64,000 nt of DNA from Macrocystis pyrifera (GCA_031763025.1 JASSKH010000002.1:11897468-11961467); one strand, 5' to 3'; shown: positions 1 through 12,162, counted from the first letter of the stretch. The notes: generated by a model from the letters alone, not told the origin. A program made the numbers and translations.

Positions 1-834
1 GCATGCTCTAGGTGGCAAGAGTTGCCGGCGGTACTTCTATTTTCAGTACGAATTAGTTCAATTGAAATTCAGGTCAATTTTTTTGCTGCTGCTGCTGTAG
101 TCTACGAGTACGTATTCACCGAGCTTCTCTTGGTCTCTAGGCCCAAACCCGCGCCAGCCGACTGTAGTCTCGACACGGAGAGATGCGCCGCCCGCTGACC
201 GCGCGTCGGGCGCGAAGCAACGACGCTATATAGTTGTGTCACCATCCTACTCATCGATCGTTCTGCTGCTGTTTGTTGTCGTGGACAAACTTGAATTCAG
301 AGAGCTTGCCATTTTTCGACACGAAAAGCTGATCACCCAAGTCGTCAGATTCTGTGTCTAGGATAAGGCATGTACACTGGACGTCCTCTAACGTCAGATA
401 TCCCGCCAGCAGGACCGGAACAGGTGACAACTGCTGCCAGGCGGCAGACTCCTGGCACACAACAAACTAGGGACGACCCCGGGGACACAGGAACAACACG
501 TCCGTTTCAATTGAGGTGCTAACAGTCGCAGGGCACCACAGCGGCACGAGCACCTGCACCACCAGTACGACAGGATTGGGATCGATTCCATCGGTTTTCG
601 CAGTTCTAAATACGTCACAGCGCAGAAACCGTCTGTACAGACAACTTACCGGTAGTAAATAAGACCTACGGTACACACAAATACCTATATGCTTCCCTAT
701 TTTGACTAGCAATATTTGGTCCTACTACTATGGTCCCCCGTCATAGTAGTTTGCTGATATCAGATGCTGTCGCTGTTGTTGCCTACCAGGCTACCAGGTA
801 CCAGGTATTTGATAATTATACGGCTCAGCGACAA
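1..834. other. Intergenic, no gene recognised
   Basis: No convincing coding region. It contains short CTG runs near 85-105 and 250-270. Around 705-750 there is a motif (ATTTGGTC followed by ACTATGGTCCCCCGT) that recurs at 12350-12390, so at least part of it belongs to a dispersed repeat. Small ORFs on the minus strand have no recognisable motif. Confidence 0.5.
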
Positions 835-1728
835 TAGGTAGGGGTCCAGATTTATATATAGATTTTTCGCGCGAAGCGCGAAAAAAATATAAAAAGCGCG
901 AAAAAAAATATAAAGGCGTTTTTTTTCTCGGGAGTGTTCAGCGCAGAACACTCATAGCCCCCAAGAAAAAATAAGAAACAAGAATGCCGGCCCAGGTTGG
1001 ATTTCTTATTATTTAAAATGTATTCCACAGATAATAACAGTACAAAGGATCTCGAAGTTTCTTATTGTCGTATAATATCTCTTTTTTACTCCTCCTGTAT
1101 ATAATGTGTAAAAATACCTATCTGTACAGTACAAGTACTCTGTTTCCAACGTGTGTTCATCATGGTATCATGACAGAAGAGCAGAAAAACTTTCACAGCG
1201 ATATAAGTCGATTTCAAGTAATGGATTTAGCTCTTCGAGATAAGGTCCGATGACAAGCGGTTTTTTACGTTTCAATCTTTGGCACTATTCGGATGAAGTG
1301 GTTGGGTGGGTGTTTTGTTGAAGGTAAGGTGTTGTAGAGGCGGTGCGGTCAAAGTAGGCAACTTCAAAGAAATAAACGTAATAAGTGCGACATCAGCGAC
1401 CTACTGACAATTCTATAGAATGAAAGGATGTCGTGATAAGTAACGACCAAACGCGATTCACCGAACTCTTGTGTACCGGGATTCTAATTTTATTCGACTC
1501 GTTTACAACACAAATCTTGTATTTATCAAAACTCACAGCTTTTAACGACACTACGCACACAAATGCACCATCTACGATTTACAGCCATCTGGACCTCTCC
1601 AAGCCTCGCCCTAAGAAACGAACCCTTCAAGCCTGAGCGATGTTAGCCCCCCCCCTGACAAAATAAAAAAGTAATTTCTAGGTAGGTTCAGCGATATTTG
1701 CACAAAATCTTTATAACAGGCGTTTTTG
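835..1728. repeat. Long direct repeat unit A, copy 1
   Basis: This segment of about 890 bp matches 57532-58418 in the same orientation at high identity. It runs from the AGGTAGGGGTCCA stretch through the 'agaagagcagaaaaac' stretch to a shared end at CAGGCGTTTTTGG, after which the two copies diverge sharply. Both copies lie just before the exonuclease/transposase-like block, so they are probably one end of a single duplicated unit. No long ORF is conserved between the copies, which suggests non-coding element sequence. Confidence 0.8.
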
Positions 1729-1789
1729 GCTATGTACACGTTTTTCTTGGGCGAAGTACACTACAAAACACTTGATAATAGCGAGGAAA

Positions 1790-2345
1790 AAAAAAGAAGC
1801 AGGAATGCTGGTCTCCCCCGAATTTCTTATTCGGGAAAGTTACGTTCTATACTGACTTCAGTACAACCGCTGTCAAACTCCTTATTTTCCTGTCATTTAC
1901 TTTTACAGTGGGCTCCTTTACCTGTGTACTCGTATGTAGAGGGCAAGATTCTGTTGTTTAACGTCAAAAGTCGACTTCAAGTAATAGTGCATATCCGCTC
2001 GAGATAAAATCCGATTGCAAAACGGTTTTTTCACGTTGGATTACCTGGTACTTTCCGAATAGACTGGCAGTGCCGATATATTTGATGCAGGTGAAGGGTT
2101 GTGGGGGTGTCGTCACAAAGATAGGCAACGAAAAACAAGAAAAAACATTATGTACGACTGCAGCTAGCTGCTCTAGAATTTTATCTCGGACGACACAGAA
2201 CGATCACACGTACATGAGATACTCACCGCAACGTGTCCGAAGGAAGTGGTATCTTGTAAAATATACCACTATGTTAAACACGGATACACGGAGAGTTGTC
2301 TGGTGATATACTGACGAAGTTCACTGCATTTTGGACAACACATAC
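1790..2345. repeat. Diverged tandem relative of repeat unit A
   Basis: This stretch repeats the order of features seen at 960-1400: an A-rich start with 'aggaatgc', 'atttcttatt', 'cgacttcaagtaat', 'gagataa', a T-rich 'cggtttttt' and then a G-rich 'ggttgtggggg'. Identity is clearly lower than between 835-1728 and 57532-58418, so this is an older duplication. It is absent at the equivalent place after 58418. Confidence 0.55.
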
Positions 2346-2599
2346 AACGCAGATCTACGTCGCCCTCGGCCTTCTCCAAGAAAACATATTGCAATACACG
2401 GAAAACGCCGAGACGTTCCTTAAGAAGTAGACGATTTCGATCGAAAAACGTATTTTCAGCGGCAACCAGGGCTACACTAAATCCTGCACGTTAGTCCATG
2501 TTTAACGTCAGTGGCAACTAAAGACAATCGCCTCTGCGACCACGACAGCCGTATTTAAATTCCTCGTACGACCCACGGACCAATGGGAACTTGCAAGGA

Positions 2600-5590
2600 G
2601 GAAACTCAATTTTCCTCTGCGTTCGTTTTCCTTCCCTGGGCGAGGGTCAGCAGGCACGATACGTCCTTGCTCGTCCAAAAATGGGTCCTGGGTCGATCTG
2701 AGACCATCCACCCTTGCGTTGTGCGCATTCCTGGCAACTTCCGGAATTCTCTATCGGTGTACGACCGCCATTCCCTCCGCCCACCCCCCCCTTGGCGATA
2801 TCTACCCACAAGGCGAGGATTCACTTCTCCGCCCCTGCCCCCACCGTCCCGGCCGCGACGATGGGTGCCGCCAACGAATCCCGCATTGAGGGGTTGGGAG
2901 CAAACATTCGAGGCGTGGCCACGGCAGTGCTTAAACTCTTGGGCGGTGTTTGCTGCATCATCCTCCTGACGACCCCGCGGCGATTTTCATGATCGGGAGT
3001 CATGCGCGTTTCGCAGACACCGAAGCATAGCTTTGTAGTTGGCCGGCTATCTTCCTGTTGGTGGAAAAGACGAAGAGGGTGCAAAGATACCGACGGTAGC
3101 TAAGAATATATGACGCAACCAGAAGGCAAGAATAGTGTTGCCGCGACAGCGGTGATTGGTTGTGGCCCCGAAAACGACTTCGAAGCGTTCCCGCCGATTT
3201 TAGTGAGCAGCCAATCTTGTACATCCAAAAAGTACGCGCATTTGACCCAGTTTACATATCACATTATAGAAGTTATATTACTACATTAGTACCGCTATCT
3301 ATTTTTCAAGAAAACTAGCTAGCCATCTCCCTGCCAACAAGAGTACTCCCCTTGCCTTAGCACGATTCGTAACCGCGAGCAGGCTGCCAACACACGCACC
3401 GAAGTGAACAAGCCTCTACATGTCGTTTCGATAGTTATACAAGCATCTACACCCGCCGCTCACCTGTATATCCCTGTCGTCTGGTCGCATTAGACCCGCG
3501 ACTCTGTCGTCCAGACCAAGGGCGAGACCGATCCACTCGGTGCCTGCTCTGGCTCCACTTGCAGCGTCGCCACCTCCGGCATCAGAATTATCTGGCAATT
3601 GGTTAAAAAAGTATGCGGTCCACGCCAGATGAGCGTATAGGACAGTGAAACCGAAGTCTCAATCACACGCAAGGGCTACACAATATCGTTCGCTAGCATC
3701 AGAAGTATCAGACTCCACCAAACGCAAAAAAGTAGAATGTTTACACGCATGCCATCCTCACGTTAGAGCCCCAGCAAACAACCAATGACTCACCTGCTCC
3801 TTTCGCGGTGTTCCCGGTAGGAAGGTCCTCGTTGTTGAAGTCGCCACTGCCTCCGCACCATTGTCCAGCGGTGGCGTATAAGATTCCGCCTGCGGATGAT
3901 ATATACGTCCCGCAACGCTAAATCATCGAAAGAGGCAGGTTGAGCGGACTCTGGCCGTGTTTTGTCATGGCGTACCCCCCCCCCCCCCCCCCCCCCCCCC
4001 TCAAGAAACCCTCCTCCTTCCTGAGCAGCACGCTCGCCTCTACGGCTGCATCAAACCCCTCGTCACCGTCTGCTGCGATTTCCTGGTTGGGCGCCGGTTC
4101 GGGGCGCTGCACCCTGGCCTGCGGCAGTGGATACCACGTGTCGTTCCGTGCAACGCTTGCTCGTCGCTTGCCCGGCCTTTCATCACACAGGTATTGGCGG
4201 CGACCTGGCGTAACGGGCGAAAGCACCTAGTAATGTTTCCCTCATGATCGTGACCCCTCCCCACAGCCCGACCAGCTGCGTCCGAGCTTCCCCGAGACAG
4301 AGAGCTCCACTCGCGGAGAGTAACAGATGCTGTACAGACACACCTGTTTCGCCGATAGGGCGTAGACGAGATCTATTTCGCGGAGAGGGGCGTGGACGAG
4401 GGCGGGGAGGACGAGGGTACTTCTGTGTGTAGCACTCGAGGGGCGCTGGGCGTTGCGGTTACGTATTGCAGTACCGACATATTCGATGATAGAGCTTTGA
4501 CCGGCCACCGTTTTTTCAATTTTCCTCGATATATTTCAAACCAGGCGCCAGGTCCTCAGGTTCAGGGAACGCAGAGGCGAGGAGATGGCACACTTCGAGT
4601 CGACCATCGCTTTGCACAGAACGACCGAGGTGGAGGTATCATACAACCTTAGTCCTGTTTTGTGTCGTTGAGACGAGCGCTCGTGCAGCGGGAGAACGGA
4701 ATGGCGCTGTTCGGCAATTGCTTCTCCAGCAGGCATGCCGTCATAGCGGCGTGCTATCGAGACGAGTATGCTACTAACTTGGCGAGCGGGTGCAAGTACA
4801 AGGTATTCGCCGCTTCTACGCCGCAGTTGTTGAAAACCTGCGCAGCATCCGCTATGATGGTGGTACTAGTCAGCGCAGGGGGGGCATCGAGCAGAAAGGC
4901 GGTCGCCGTGCAAGTTGGTGCAAAGACAAAAAAAGAGTGCAGGTACTCCTGCCAAAAAAAAAGGGACACAGGAAAACACGTACCAAGATGTTATTTGTCG
5001 TGGTTGGCTACGCTCACCTTGGTCGACCCTCGAGAGCAGTAGGGAACGTCTCCTTTGTGAACCCAGAAGGGACCCTCTGCAAGTGGGAGAGGAAGGCCGT
5101 GCCGTGCTAGGAGTGTGCATTAATGGCCGCCCCTTTTTACTCCCCGAATCGACCGTCTCCCACCCGCGTCTACACCTAGAACCTCCTCCTTTTCCACACG
5201 GCTGGTCGCTCTTACGAAGGGCCTGAACAACATCGGCGGCGGCGGGGGGGCGAACACGATACTCGGCAGGGACTCCATCTCTAGCTTTTGGAGAAGACGG
5301 GCCGGCTGGATCACGACGATCAGCTCGTTCTCCATGTACTAGCTGATCCCCGTTGCCTCCGTTGCCTCCTGAAGCATTGGGCGGTCAGTACAGGAGTCAT
5401 CTGGGGATGGGTTCAACACGCGAGACGGACGACGGACGACCGACCGGTACAGGCGATGTCGAGTTGTAGAAAGACAAACTGCATCACTGGTTCTGACGAA
5501 ACAGGCAAGTCTGCTCTTGACCACCGTCATAACATTGCTAGGTTGTTAGTTGTTTTGCTGTTCTCTGGGTCAAAGCGTGCAACATAATAA
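2600..5590 (-). pseudogene. Decayed copy of the exonuclease/transposase-like gene
   Basis: It is colinear, in the same orientation, with 58600-63900. Recognisable pieces on the minus strand, from 5' to 3', are: the N-terminal block with SIVFAPPPPP and VLGVD (5335-5120); the exonuclease block with ADAAQVFNNCGVE (4969-4754); the segment after 'cgaaacag' (about 4340-4244); the acidic linker exon ending RDIQ before a GTGAGC donor (3598-3460); and the C-terminal block with RRGVVRRMMQQ (3010-2821). The material equivalent to 59065-59680 and 59975-60890 is missing, so two exon blocks are deleted. The splice acceptor equivalent to 63091 reads TG instead of AG. Premature stops and frame changes occur throughout. 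Dead copy; the homology is clear by eye. Confidence 0.75.
3975..4000 (+). repeat. Poly(C) tract, 26 bp
   Basis: Uninterrupted run of C inside the duplicated block, at the place where the right copy has only a short C-rich stretch (about 61530-61545). Long C/G homopolymers recur at 11456-11472, 40167-40190 and 49966-49986. Confidence 0.9.
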
Positions 5591-5963
5591 CAGAGTAATA
5601 CAACCTGCAGTTCACCTGTGAATACAACCGAATGGGCGGCTTCAAGCCGTTGCCCCCGTAGATCTTGAGCCTGGTCTCGTAGGAGAGCTCGAGCTGTCTG
5701 ATAGGTTGCTCCCTGCTGCTACTCTGCTGCTACTGCTGCCTGGTCTGCTGATGTGGTTGTTGCTGTTGTTGTTGCTGCTGCTGATGCCGCCGCTGCTTGC
5801 TGTCGTTGGTGCAGGCACTGGTGCTTCTCTCCACTGCTGTAGTATAGCACGGCCTTCCCCTTGAAGTCGACTGCTTTGAGAGTGCTGCTGCTGGCGGCTG
5901 TTGGTACTCCTCCTGACACTGCTTCTCCTCTACGGCGTCTGAAGCCTGACACGGAGAGCGCTG

Positions 5964-6007
<44 letters not shown>

Positions 6008-6149
6008 GCTGCTGCTACTGCTCTTGTGCTGATGATGTGCTGGCGCCGCGAGGAAAGTGCCGCTCGTACACGAAACGTGACAGTCCAGTGATTTCGGGAT
6101 GATTTCGGACGCCTGGCCAATGACGTGCGCCGACTTTAAAACCCGTACT
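5591..6149. other. CTG-rich spacer
   Basis: Low-complexity sequence rich in CTG and TGTTG triplets. Overlapping ORFs read as poly-Q, poly-A or poly-C in different frames and directions, so these ORFs are repeat artefacts rather than genes. No other feature was recognised. Confidence 0.6.
5965..6006 (+). repeat. (CTG)14 microsatellite
   Basis: Fourteen perfect CTG triplets. It lies outside the large inverted duplication that carries the other long CTG/CAG arrays. Confidence 0.95.
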
Positions 6150-6635
6150 TTAATCTCGCTCGGTAAATCGTAAATATATATAGGGTTTGACCAAGGAGAG
6201 TGCGCCGACTTTAAGATTCCCACCCGACCTATAGGCCCAGTGCCGCTCACCCGATTTACTGTAGGGAAGGAAGCGACCCTGCCGAAAAACGTCACCGAAT
6301 ATATTGCAAACCCCATGGGTCAAGACAATGCAGCCAGAAGCGACCTTGCACGGCCGTTTGCGCGCGGCGGACAACGACCTCAAAAACGCCGTTAGCCAAC
6401 CACGTTGAGCGAGCCATTCTTCTGCAAGGTGATCCCACTTTTGTTGCGAGCGATGCGCTGTAGCCAATTTGCGAAATATTTCGTTGCTCGTACCAACTCT
6501 GGCACCAGTGTCTACAAGCGACTGTCCCCCCGGTGAGGCTGAGTTGCGTAGCTCAAGGCGCAGGGCTCCGTTGAACCTGAAAGTTGGCCCAGGCTGCTTG
6601 CAAGTGTGTCCGCTATCGATTTGCGCGGTATACAC
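6150..6635 (-). CDS. Hypothetical ORF, about 160 codons
   Basis: Open frame on the minus strand with fairly normal amino-acid composition, including a segment WDHLAEEWLAQRGW. No family is recognised. There is no obvious start context, no neighbouring gene and no second copy in the window. It may be a chance ORF or a relic exon. Low confidence that it is expressed. Confidence 0.2.
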   Translation of the reverse strand: MYTAQIDSGHTCKQPGPTFRFNGALRLELRNSASPGGQSLVDTGARVGTSNEIFRKLATAHRSQQKWDHLAEEWLAQRGWLTAFLRSLSAARKRPCKVASGCIVLTHGVCNIFGDVFRQGRFLPYSKSGERHWAYRSGGNLKVGALSLVKPYIYLRFTERD

Positions 6636-6693
6636 GTCGGGAGCGGTTTGGGACCAGATTTTGCGAAGATTGGAGTTTCCTTGTGGCTGCAGT

Positions 6694-6714
6694 CAGACAG
6701 ACAGACAGACAGAC
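6694..6714 (+). repeat. (CAGA)n microsatellite
   Basis: About five perfect CAGA units, followed by low-complexity sequence. Confidence 0.9.
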
Positions 6715-6759
6715 AAGATTGCAATTACCGCAGCTGAGACTCAGTTTTACAAACTGAGA

Positions 6760-7300
6760 ATTGTACAGTAGTACCAGTATGTACGTGATGTACCGTGCTC
6801 AGCCGGAGAACCCCGAGATACTTGAAGCACAACAGGCGGTATGCATGCCAGCAGCAGTAGCGAACCCCGCATCAGTGCGAGCCCGAAAGTATACGCAGCA
6901 GTATCTACAGAACCTCAAAATACTGCGAGTACTTGCAGTATCTCGAGTACAAAACCCCCGAAATACTGCGAGTGTACGAAGTACCTACGGTAATAGCAGC
7001 AGTATTTTCTCGAACATACTTTGCTCTACTCCCAAGTATTCGGAATAGCTGTGAAATGTTGAGGTATGAACGCACACGCCACACGCAAGCGCGCCCAAAC
7101 TCTTTAATTTGGGCTAAACACACACAAGTAACATATACTGCATCATATTATACGTTCAGAAAAGCAAGGTGGATGAATGTACTGCCACAACAAAAGTCAC
7201 AAGTGGAAAATAAACACACACAACTTATGCTACAGCAGTATATCATGGGCAAGTCTAAAATAACACGGGGCAGTTGACGCCAGCTATCTTCCAATCAAAT
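6760..7300. repeat. AGTACT/CGAGTAC-rich degenerate repeat region
   Basis: At 6800-7040 short words such as AATACTGCGAGT and CGAAGTACC recur with drift, suggesting an old minisatellite. The stretch at 7141-7190, with 'acgttcagaaaagcaaggt', recurs at about 8210-8245. No gene is recognised. Confidence 0.5.
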
Positions 7301-7627
7301 GGCTGAAATAACGCGAACGACGGGAGCTATCTTCCAATAAAATCGCTGTATTAACGGGAACCACGGGAACCACGTGAAATCACGCCGCACCAAACTAGAA
7401 GAAGAAACACACAGCTCGGAGCTCGCACGCCAGCAGTCACGCGACGATTGACCTTCGATCTCGACATATACTCCACCCATGGTCAACGAACTTGGTACCG
7501 GGCAAGGCCAATGAGTGCAAATTATGGCCTGGGAGGTATAATTGGAGTCCGTCGTCTAGGGGGCGAGAGGTTGGCCGCGGCGTCCTATGCTCTTCGTCAG
7601 AGCTTTCAAAAAGTTCTGTTTAGTGCC

Positions 7628-8062
7628 AACGGAGAGGAATCGAGAGTTTTTGTCGTCTGTTTTCTACATACCAGCTGCCAAATATGTCTTTAGTAGACGC
7701 CTGGCCCACCCACGCCACATATCACCGACCGAGGTGTGAGAACTGTGATACTAGTGTGGGTCGGAGCCTCTAACCAGCGCACTTCATTCAGAGTTCGTGA
7801 CGTAATCGTTGGGTTTGTCGATCGATGTCAAACCTGAGAAATTGTCTATTTTTTGCCATCGGTGAGGGGTAGAGATTTTTTGTCGTCTGTCTTCTACAGA
7901 CCAGTGCCAAAATGTTTTTTTATCAGACGCCTGGTCAGCCCATGCCACATATCACCGACCGAGGTGTGAGCACTGTGACACTAGGCTGGGTCGGAGACCT
8001 TAACCAGCGCATTCCGTTCAGATTTCATGACGGTGTTGTTGGTTTTGTCGATCGATGTCTGC
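7628..8062. repeat. Tandem duplication, about 230-bp period
   Basis: Positions 7628-7838 and 7862-8062 are direct copies. Both contain 'tttttgtcgtctgt', 'cacatatcaccgaccgaggt', 'gggtcggag', 'aaccagcgca' and end in 'tttgtcgatcgatgtc'. Differences are mostly substitutions. No conserved reading frame was seen. Confidence 0.8.
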
Positions 8063-8689
8063 CGAGGATTCTCATAAAGGTTGGCTCTAGTCACTGGGAA
8101 TGACTATACATCGTTCCAGTATCTGCCAAAACAGGGGTTTTACATACATTGCGCGGCGCGCAATTAAAGTCCGCGTAAGCTGTCCCGTGACGTATAAAAT
8201 TTGCCTATATCATGCTACACGTTCAGAAAAGCAAGGTGTGGACGAATGTATCATTACTACTGTTTTACGGGGGTCCATAGTTAATTGGACCTACCGTACA
8301 AATAAAAAAACCTACATAAATACAACTATAATTACGATTTTTGAGGTCGTTGTCACTTGCTAGCTCTTGGCAGACAGACCGACTGATAGACAGCTCTTCG
8401 CAAACAGCCCTTCTTCTTTGAAACAGCCGAACAGCCAAACAGCCCAACAACCTTTCTTCCTTCTTCTTCGCAAACTGCAACCAATAGACAGCTCTTCGCA
8501 CAACGCCTAGAAGAGGCGTCTCGCCTTCGACGAACGGCATCTAGATGCAGCTGTAGGCGGCCAAGCTGCTTGCTGCTGTCGGTGGCGAACCTGCTGGTGC
8601 TGCAACCCCTGCCTCTCCCTTCTCCACGCCCCCTAAGCTCACCTCCCCCTCGTCGAGAGGCGCGTGGTCCTCGCCCTCTGGCAAGAGAG

Positions 8690-8927
8690 CGGCAACGACA
8701 AAGACCGACCTGGTGCCGACTGTTGTTTGCGACCGGTGCACGGACCAGCACTTACTTACTTGCCCAAGAACTCCGCGCCTGGTGGCAAAACGTGGCCTTC
8801 GCCACCTGCGAGGATCTCATGTGCGATGGTGGCGGGATCATCCTGTAATGGGAAACCAACTGCGAGTTCTGTGCTCGCCCGATCAAGGCAGGGACTGTCT
8901 CGTACGCCCTCGAGACTGCTGACAGTG
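8690..8927 (+). pseudogene. Cysteine-rich exon 1 (left arm), broken
   Basis: Two coding-like blocks lie in different frames. The first has CDRCTDQH; the second has NCEFCARPIKAGTVSY and ends at a good donor (agtg|GTGAGT) after 8927. In the inverted copy the corresponding blocks are CDQCTDQH with a further C-rich stretch, and DCEFCARPIKEGTVTY, also ending at GTGAGT. A C-x2-C pair followed by I-x-x-G resembles the start of a PARP-type zinc finger, but the His/Cys half is not contiguous, so the family is uncertain. The left copy has an in-frame stop before NCEFC and a small insertion near 8752. Likely a dead gene. Confidence 0.4.
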
Positions 8928-9282
8928 GTGAGTGTCTTGGGTATATTGTTGAATGCTGTCTGTTGCCAGTACGTTTTTTTGGGGTTTTCAATTGCCTTTT
9001 TGCATACAAACCTACCTCAAAGCGTTTATTATTTTTTGGACTCATCCATGCTCGTTCTTTCCCCTTCGTGCGTTGCGTCGGCTCCTCTTACACAGTGCAC
9101 GCGAACGCGCACATGCACAACTGTTTGCGGGGGCGTGAACGAAGGAACGGAGGATTCAGCTGTCGCGGTCACCGCTGCACCGAACGATGTAAGTGCTGCT
9201 GCTACTGGGGTGCATTTTCGGCGCACACGATTTCTGTGTGTACATGTTTTGGTGACCCTACGTACCCCCTTTGCTCGTTTTT

Positions 9283-10303
9283 CTGCTGCTGCTGCTGCTG
9301 CTGTCAGCGCCACGCCATGAGTGCTGCTGCTGTGCACCTGCTACTCCTGTGCACTTGCTGCTGCTGTGCACTTGCTGCTGCTGTAGTGCTGCTGCGTTGT
9401 TGCCGTGCATCATGCTGGAAGTGTACATATTTTCGGATCGTCAATAAAATTCGAGGGTTTCGCGATGGCGGCATACTAGGGTACATCATGCTTTTTTTCT
9501 TCCATATTTTCATATCGGTGCTGTGCTATGCTGCTGTTGCTGCTGCTGCCAACGCTGCTGCTGCCAACGCTGCGGCGATTCATTGCAGCTTCTGCTAGCT
9601 GCTGCTAATGCTGTAGCTGCTTCTGCTGCTAATGCTGCCGCAATATCCACTGAATGTTCGTATGTACTCGGATTATTGTTTTTATTGGTCGTTTTTGTAC
9701 CCAAATGGTTCTTTTGATACGTGGAAAATATTTTTGTCGTTTTGCTCCTGCATTTTGCGTACGTACTGCTTTTTCTCGTTTTTGGCTTGATTTTTTTTCC
9801 TATCGTTGCTATGCTGCTGCTTGCTGCTGCTGTGGTGCTGCTACGTTTTGTTGCCGTACATCATGCTGCACTTATGTGTGTACCTATTTCTATATCGTCA
9901 CTGAATTTCCGTAGGTTTTGCGATCGCGGCATACCAGGGCACATAGTTTTCTTCTTCCTTATTTTCATATCGTTGCTATGTTGCTGCTGCCAACGCGGAT
10001 TATTGTTTTTGTTGGCCGTTTTTGTACCCAAATGTTTTTTTTTATACGTAAAAAAAATATTTTGGTCGTTTTGCTCCTGCATTTTGCCTACGAACTACTT
10101 TTTCTCGTGTTTTAGCTTGGTTCTTTTCGTATTGTTGCTATGCTGCTGCTGCTGCGTTGTTGCCGTACAGCATGCGGGGGTGGGTCTATCTATAGTGAGG
10201 TACCAAAAATACTTTTCGAACGGACTCGGGGTACATACTTTTTTTCCTTCCTTCTATTCATATCGTTGCTATGCTGCTGCTGCTGCCAACGCTGTGGCGA
10301 TCC

Positions 10304-10342
<39 letters not shown>

Positions 10343-10723
10343 AGTGGTGCCGCAATATTCACTGAATGTTCGTATGTACTCGGATAATTGTGTTTCTTGG
10401 TCGTTTTGTCGTTTTGTGGCGCTGCTGCGTTGTTCCCCTACACATCATGCTGGACATGATTAGTGTGCCTATTACACTTGTGCGTGTGTACATATTTCTG
10501 TATCGTCAACGATTTTTTTTGTGGTGTTGCTGCGTTGTTGCCGTACATCATGCTGAACGTGATTTGTGTGTGTATTACACTCGTGTGTGTGTACATATTT
10601 CTGTATCGTCAATAATTACCGTACGTTTTGCGAGTGCGGCAGACCAGGGTACATAGTTTTTTTCTTCCGTCTTTTCATATCGTTGCTATGCTGCTGCTGC
10701 TGCAGCCAACGTTGAGGCGATCC

Positions 10724-10765
<42 letters not shown>

Positions 10766-11440
10766 AATGCTAATAATAATGCCGCCGCAATATTCACTGG
10801 ATGTTCGCATGTACTCGGATTATTGTTTTTCTTGATCGTTTTTGTACCTAAATGGTCGTTTGGGTACCTGGAAAAAATATTTTGGTCATTTTGCAGCTGC
10901 ATTTTGCGTACGTACTGCTTTTTCTCGTTTTGGGCTTCGTTCTTTCCATATCGCTGCTACGCTGCTGTGGTGCTGTTGCTGCGTTGTACATCATGCTGGT
11001 ATTTGTGTGTGCATATTTTTGTTTTGCCAATGAAATTCCGTAGTTTTTGCGGTCGCGGCATACCAGGGTACATACTTTGTTTCTTCTTTTTTATCATATC
11101 TTTACTACGCCGCTACTACTGCTGCCAACGCTGCGGCGATCCATTGCTGCTTCTGCTGCTGCTAATGTTGTTAATGCTGCCGCAACCACTGCTCGAAGCC
11201 GTTGCGGCTGCTGCTGCTGCTGCTGCTGCTGATACTGCTAATGCTGGCTCAATATCCACTGATTGTTCTTATGTATTCGAATTACTGTTTTTCTTGGTCG
11301 TTTTTGCACCCAAATGGTCGTTTTGGTACGTTAAAAAAATATTTTGGCCGTTTTCCTGCTGCGTTTTACACATGTACTTGCTGCTTCTGCTGCTGCTGCT
11401 GACGTCGTATAGCAAGCGATTACGTACCGCTGTAGAGCAG
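9283..11440. repeat. CTG-rich tract with several long arrays
   Basis: Contains pure CTG arrays at about 9283-9303, 10308-10342 (about 11 units), 10728-10765 (about 12 units) and 11208-11231. They are embedded in repeats of a few hundred bp that share the words CAAATGGT, AAAATATTTTGGTCGTTTTG, TTTGCGTACGTACTGC, TATTCACTGAATGTTCG and GTACATCATGCTG. The pattern looks like at least four tandem copies of a 300-450-bp unit, each with its own CTG array. The inverted counterpart lies at 50560-52060. Long ORFs here are repeat artefacts. Confidence 0.8.
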
Positions 11441-11455
11441 TACAAATAATGAACT

Positions 11456-11472
11456 CCCCCCCCCCCCCCCCC
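11456..11472 (+). repeat. Poly(C) tract (empty LINE site)
   Basis: Run of 17 C. The matching place in the right arm is a poly(G) run split by a LINE fragment (49987-50550), so this copy represents the uninterrupted site. Confidence 0.85.
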
Positions 11473-11516
11473 TTCCCCCTCCCCCGCCATTCCCTGCACG
11501 CCACTCCCGCCCCGCG

Positions 11517-12000
11517 CACCCTATGTTTACTTCGACCAGGTCGGTGGCAAGTGCTACAACCGCCGCCTGACGGACTCCACCATCAAAGACGGAGACATCA
11601 TCTTCAAGCGCAAGAAGACTCCCTTCCATTTCGCCTGCTCCAGGGCTTCGCGGAATTCCGAAGCAGTACGCCAAGCAGATTGTCTCCATCCAGGACGAAT
11701 GAGAGGCAACAAATTGTTCCCACATTTCCCAAAATCACGATTATTTCTCCCTACACATACCCAACGGGTTCAACAGCGGACAGATCCACATTCTGGGCCT
11801 CCCGCCTCGTTACTACAGCAGCCTGGAAGACTATTTACGTATCATGTCTGATCCAAACTCCTATGCTGGCTAAATCGAAATCGCGGCCGCCCAGCAACTA
11901 TGCAACATTTCCATAACCGTTGTCGTTGCCGGCACTGCTGCTTTCCCCTCTATCCCGAACCTTCCTTGAAACAACAGCCTGTGTTGTATATCATCCACAT
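11517..12000 (+). pseudogene. Coding-like block 2 (left arm), broken
   Basis: The first part reads YVYFDQVGGKCYN and DSTIKDGDII, followed by KRKKTPFHFAC. In the copies at 49915 and 53805 it reads KCYNC, giving a C-x2-C...H-x2-C arrangement; here the second Cys is Arg. The reading frame then shifts and continues with a block containing a counterpart of GFNSEQIHILGLPPRYY. A stop interrupts it (TGA near 11701). All three copies in the window share the same frame changes, so decay, or an unrecognised intron, came before the duplications. Function unknown; the zinc-finger reading is tentative. Confidence 0.4.
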
Positions 12001-12162
12001 GCCATGCACTGCTCCACTCTCTCCCCGCACTGATGAAATATGTTATCCTTATTATTATTAATAGACGAATGTCATTCTTACTCTTGCGTCACCCGATCTT
12101 ACGTTTCACATTACATTCACAAATAAACACGATTATTACATCCTTCACCGTTTCTTACACAA

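Noticed and set aside
5719-6120. ORFs with long poly-Q, poly-A or poly-C
   Set aside because: They are translations of the CTG microsatellite in several frames and directions, without non-repeat coding sequence.
9721-11449. Plus-strand ORFs of 200-270 codons rich in Leu, Cys and Phe
   Set aside because: They span tandem repeats with CTG arrays; equivalent frames in the inverse copy are broken, and composition is that of low-complexity DNA.
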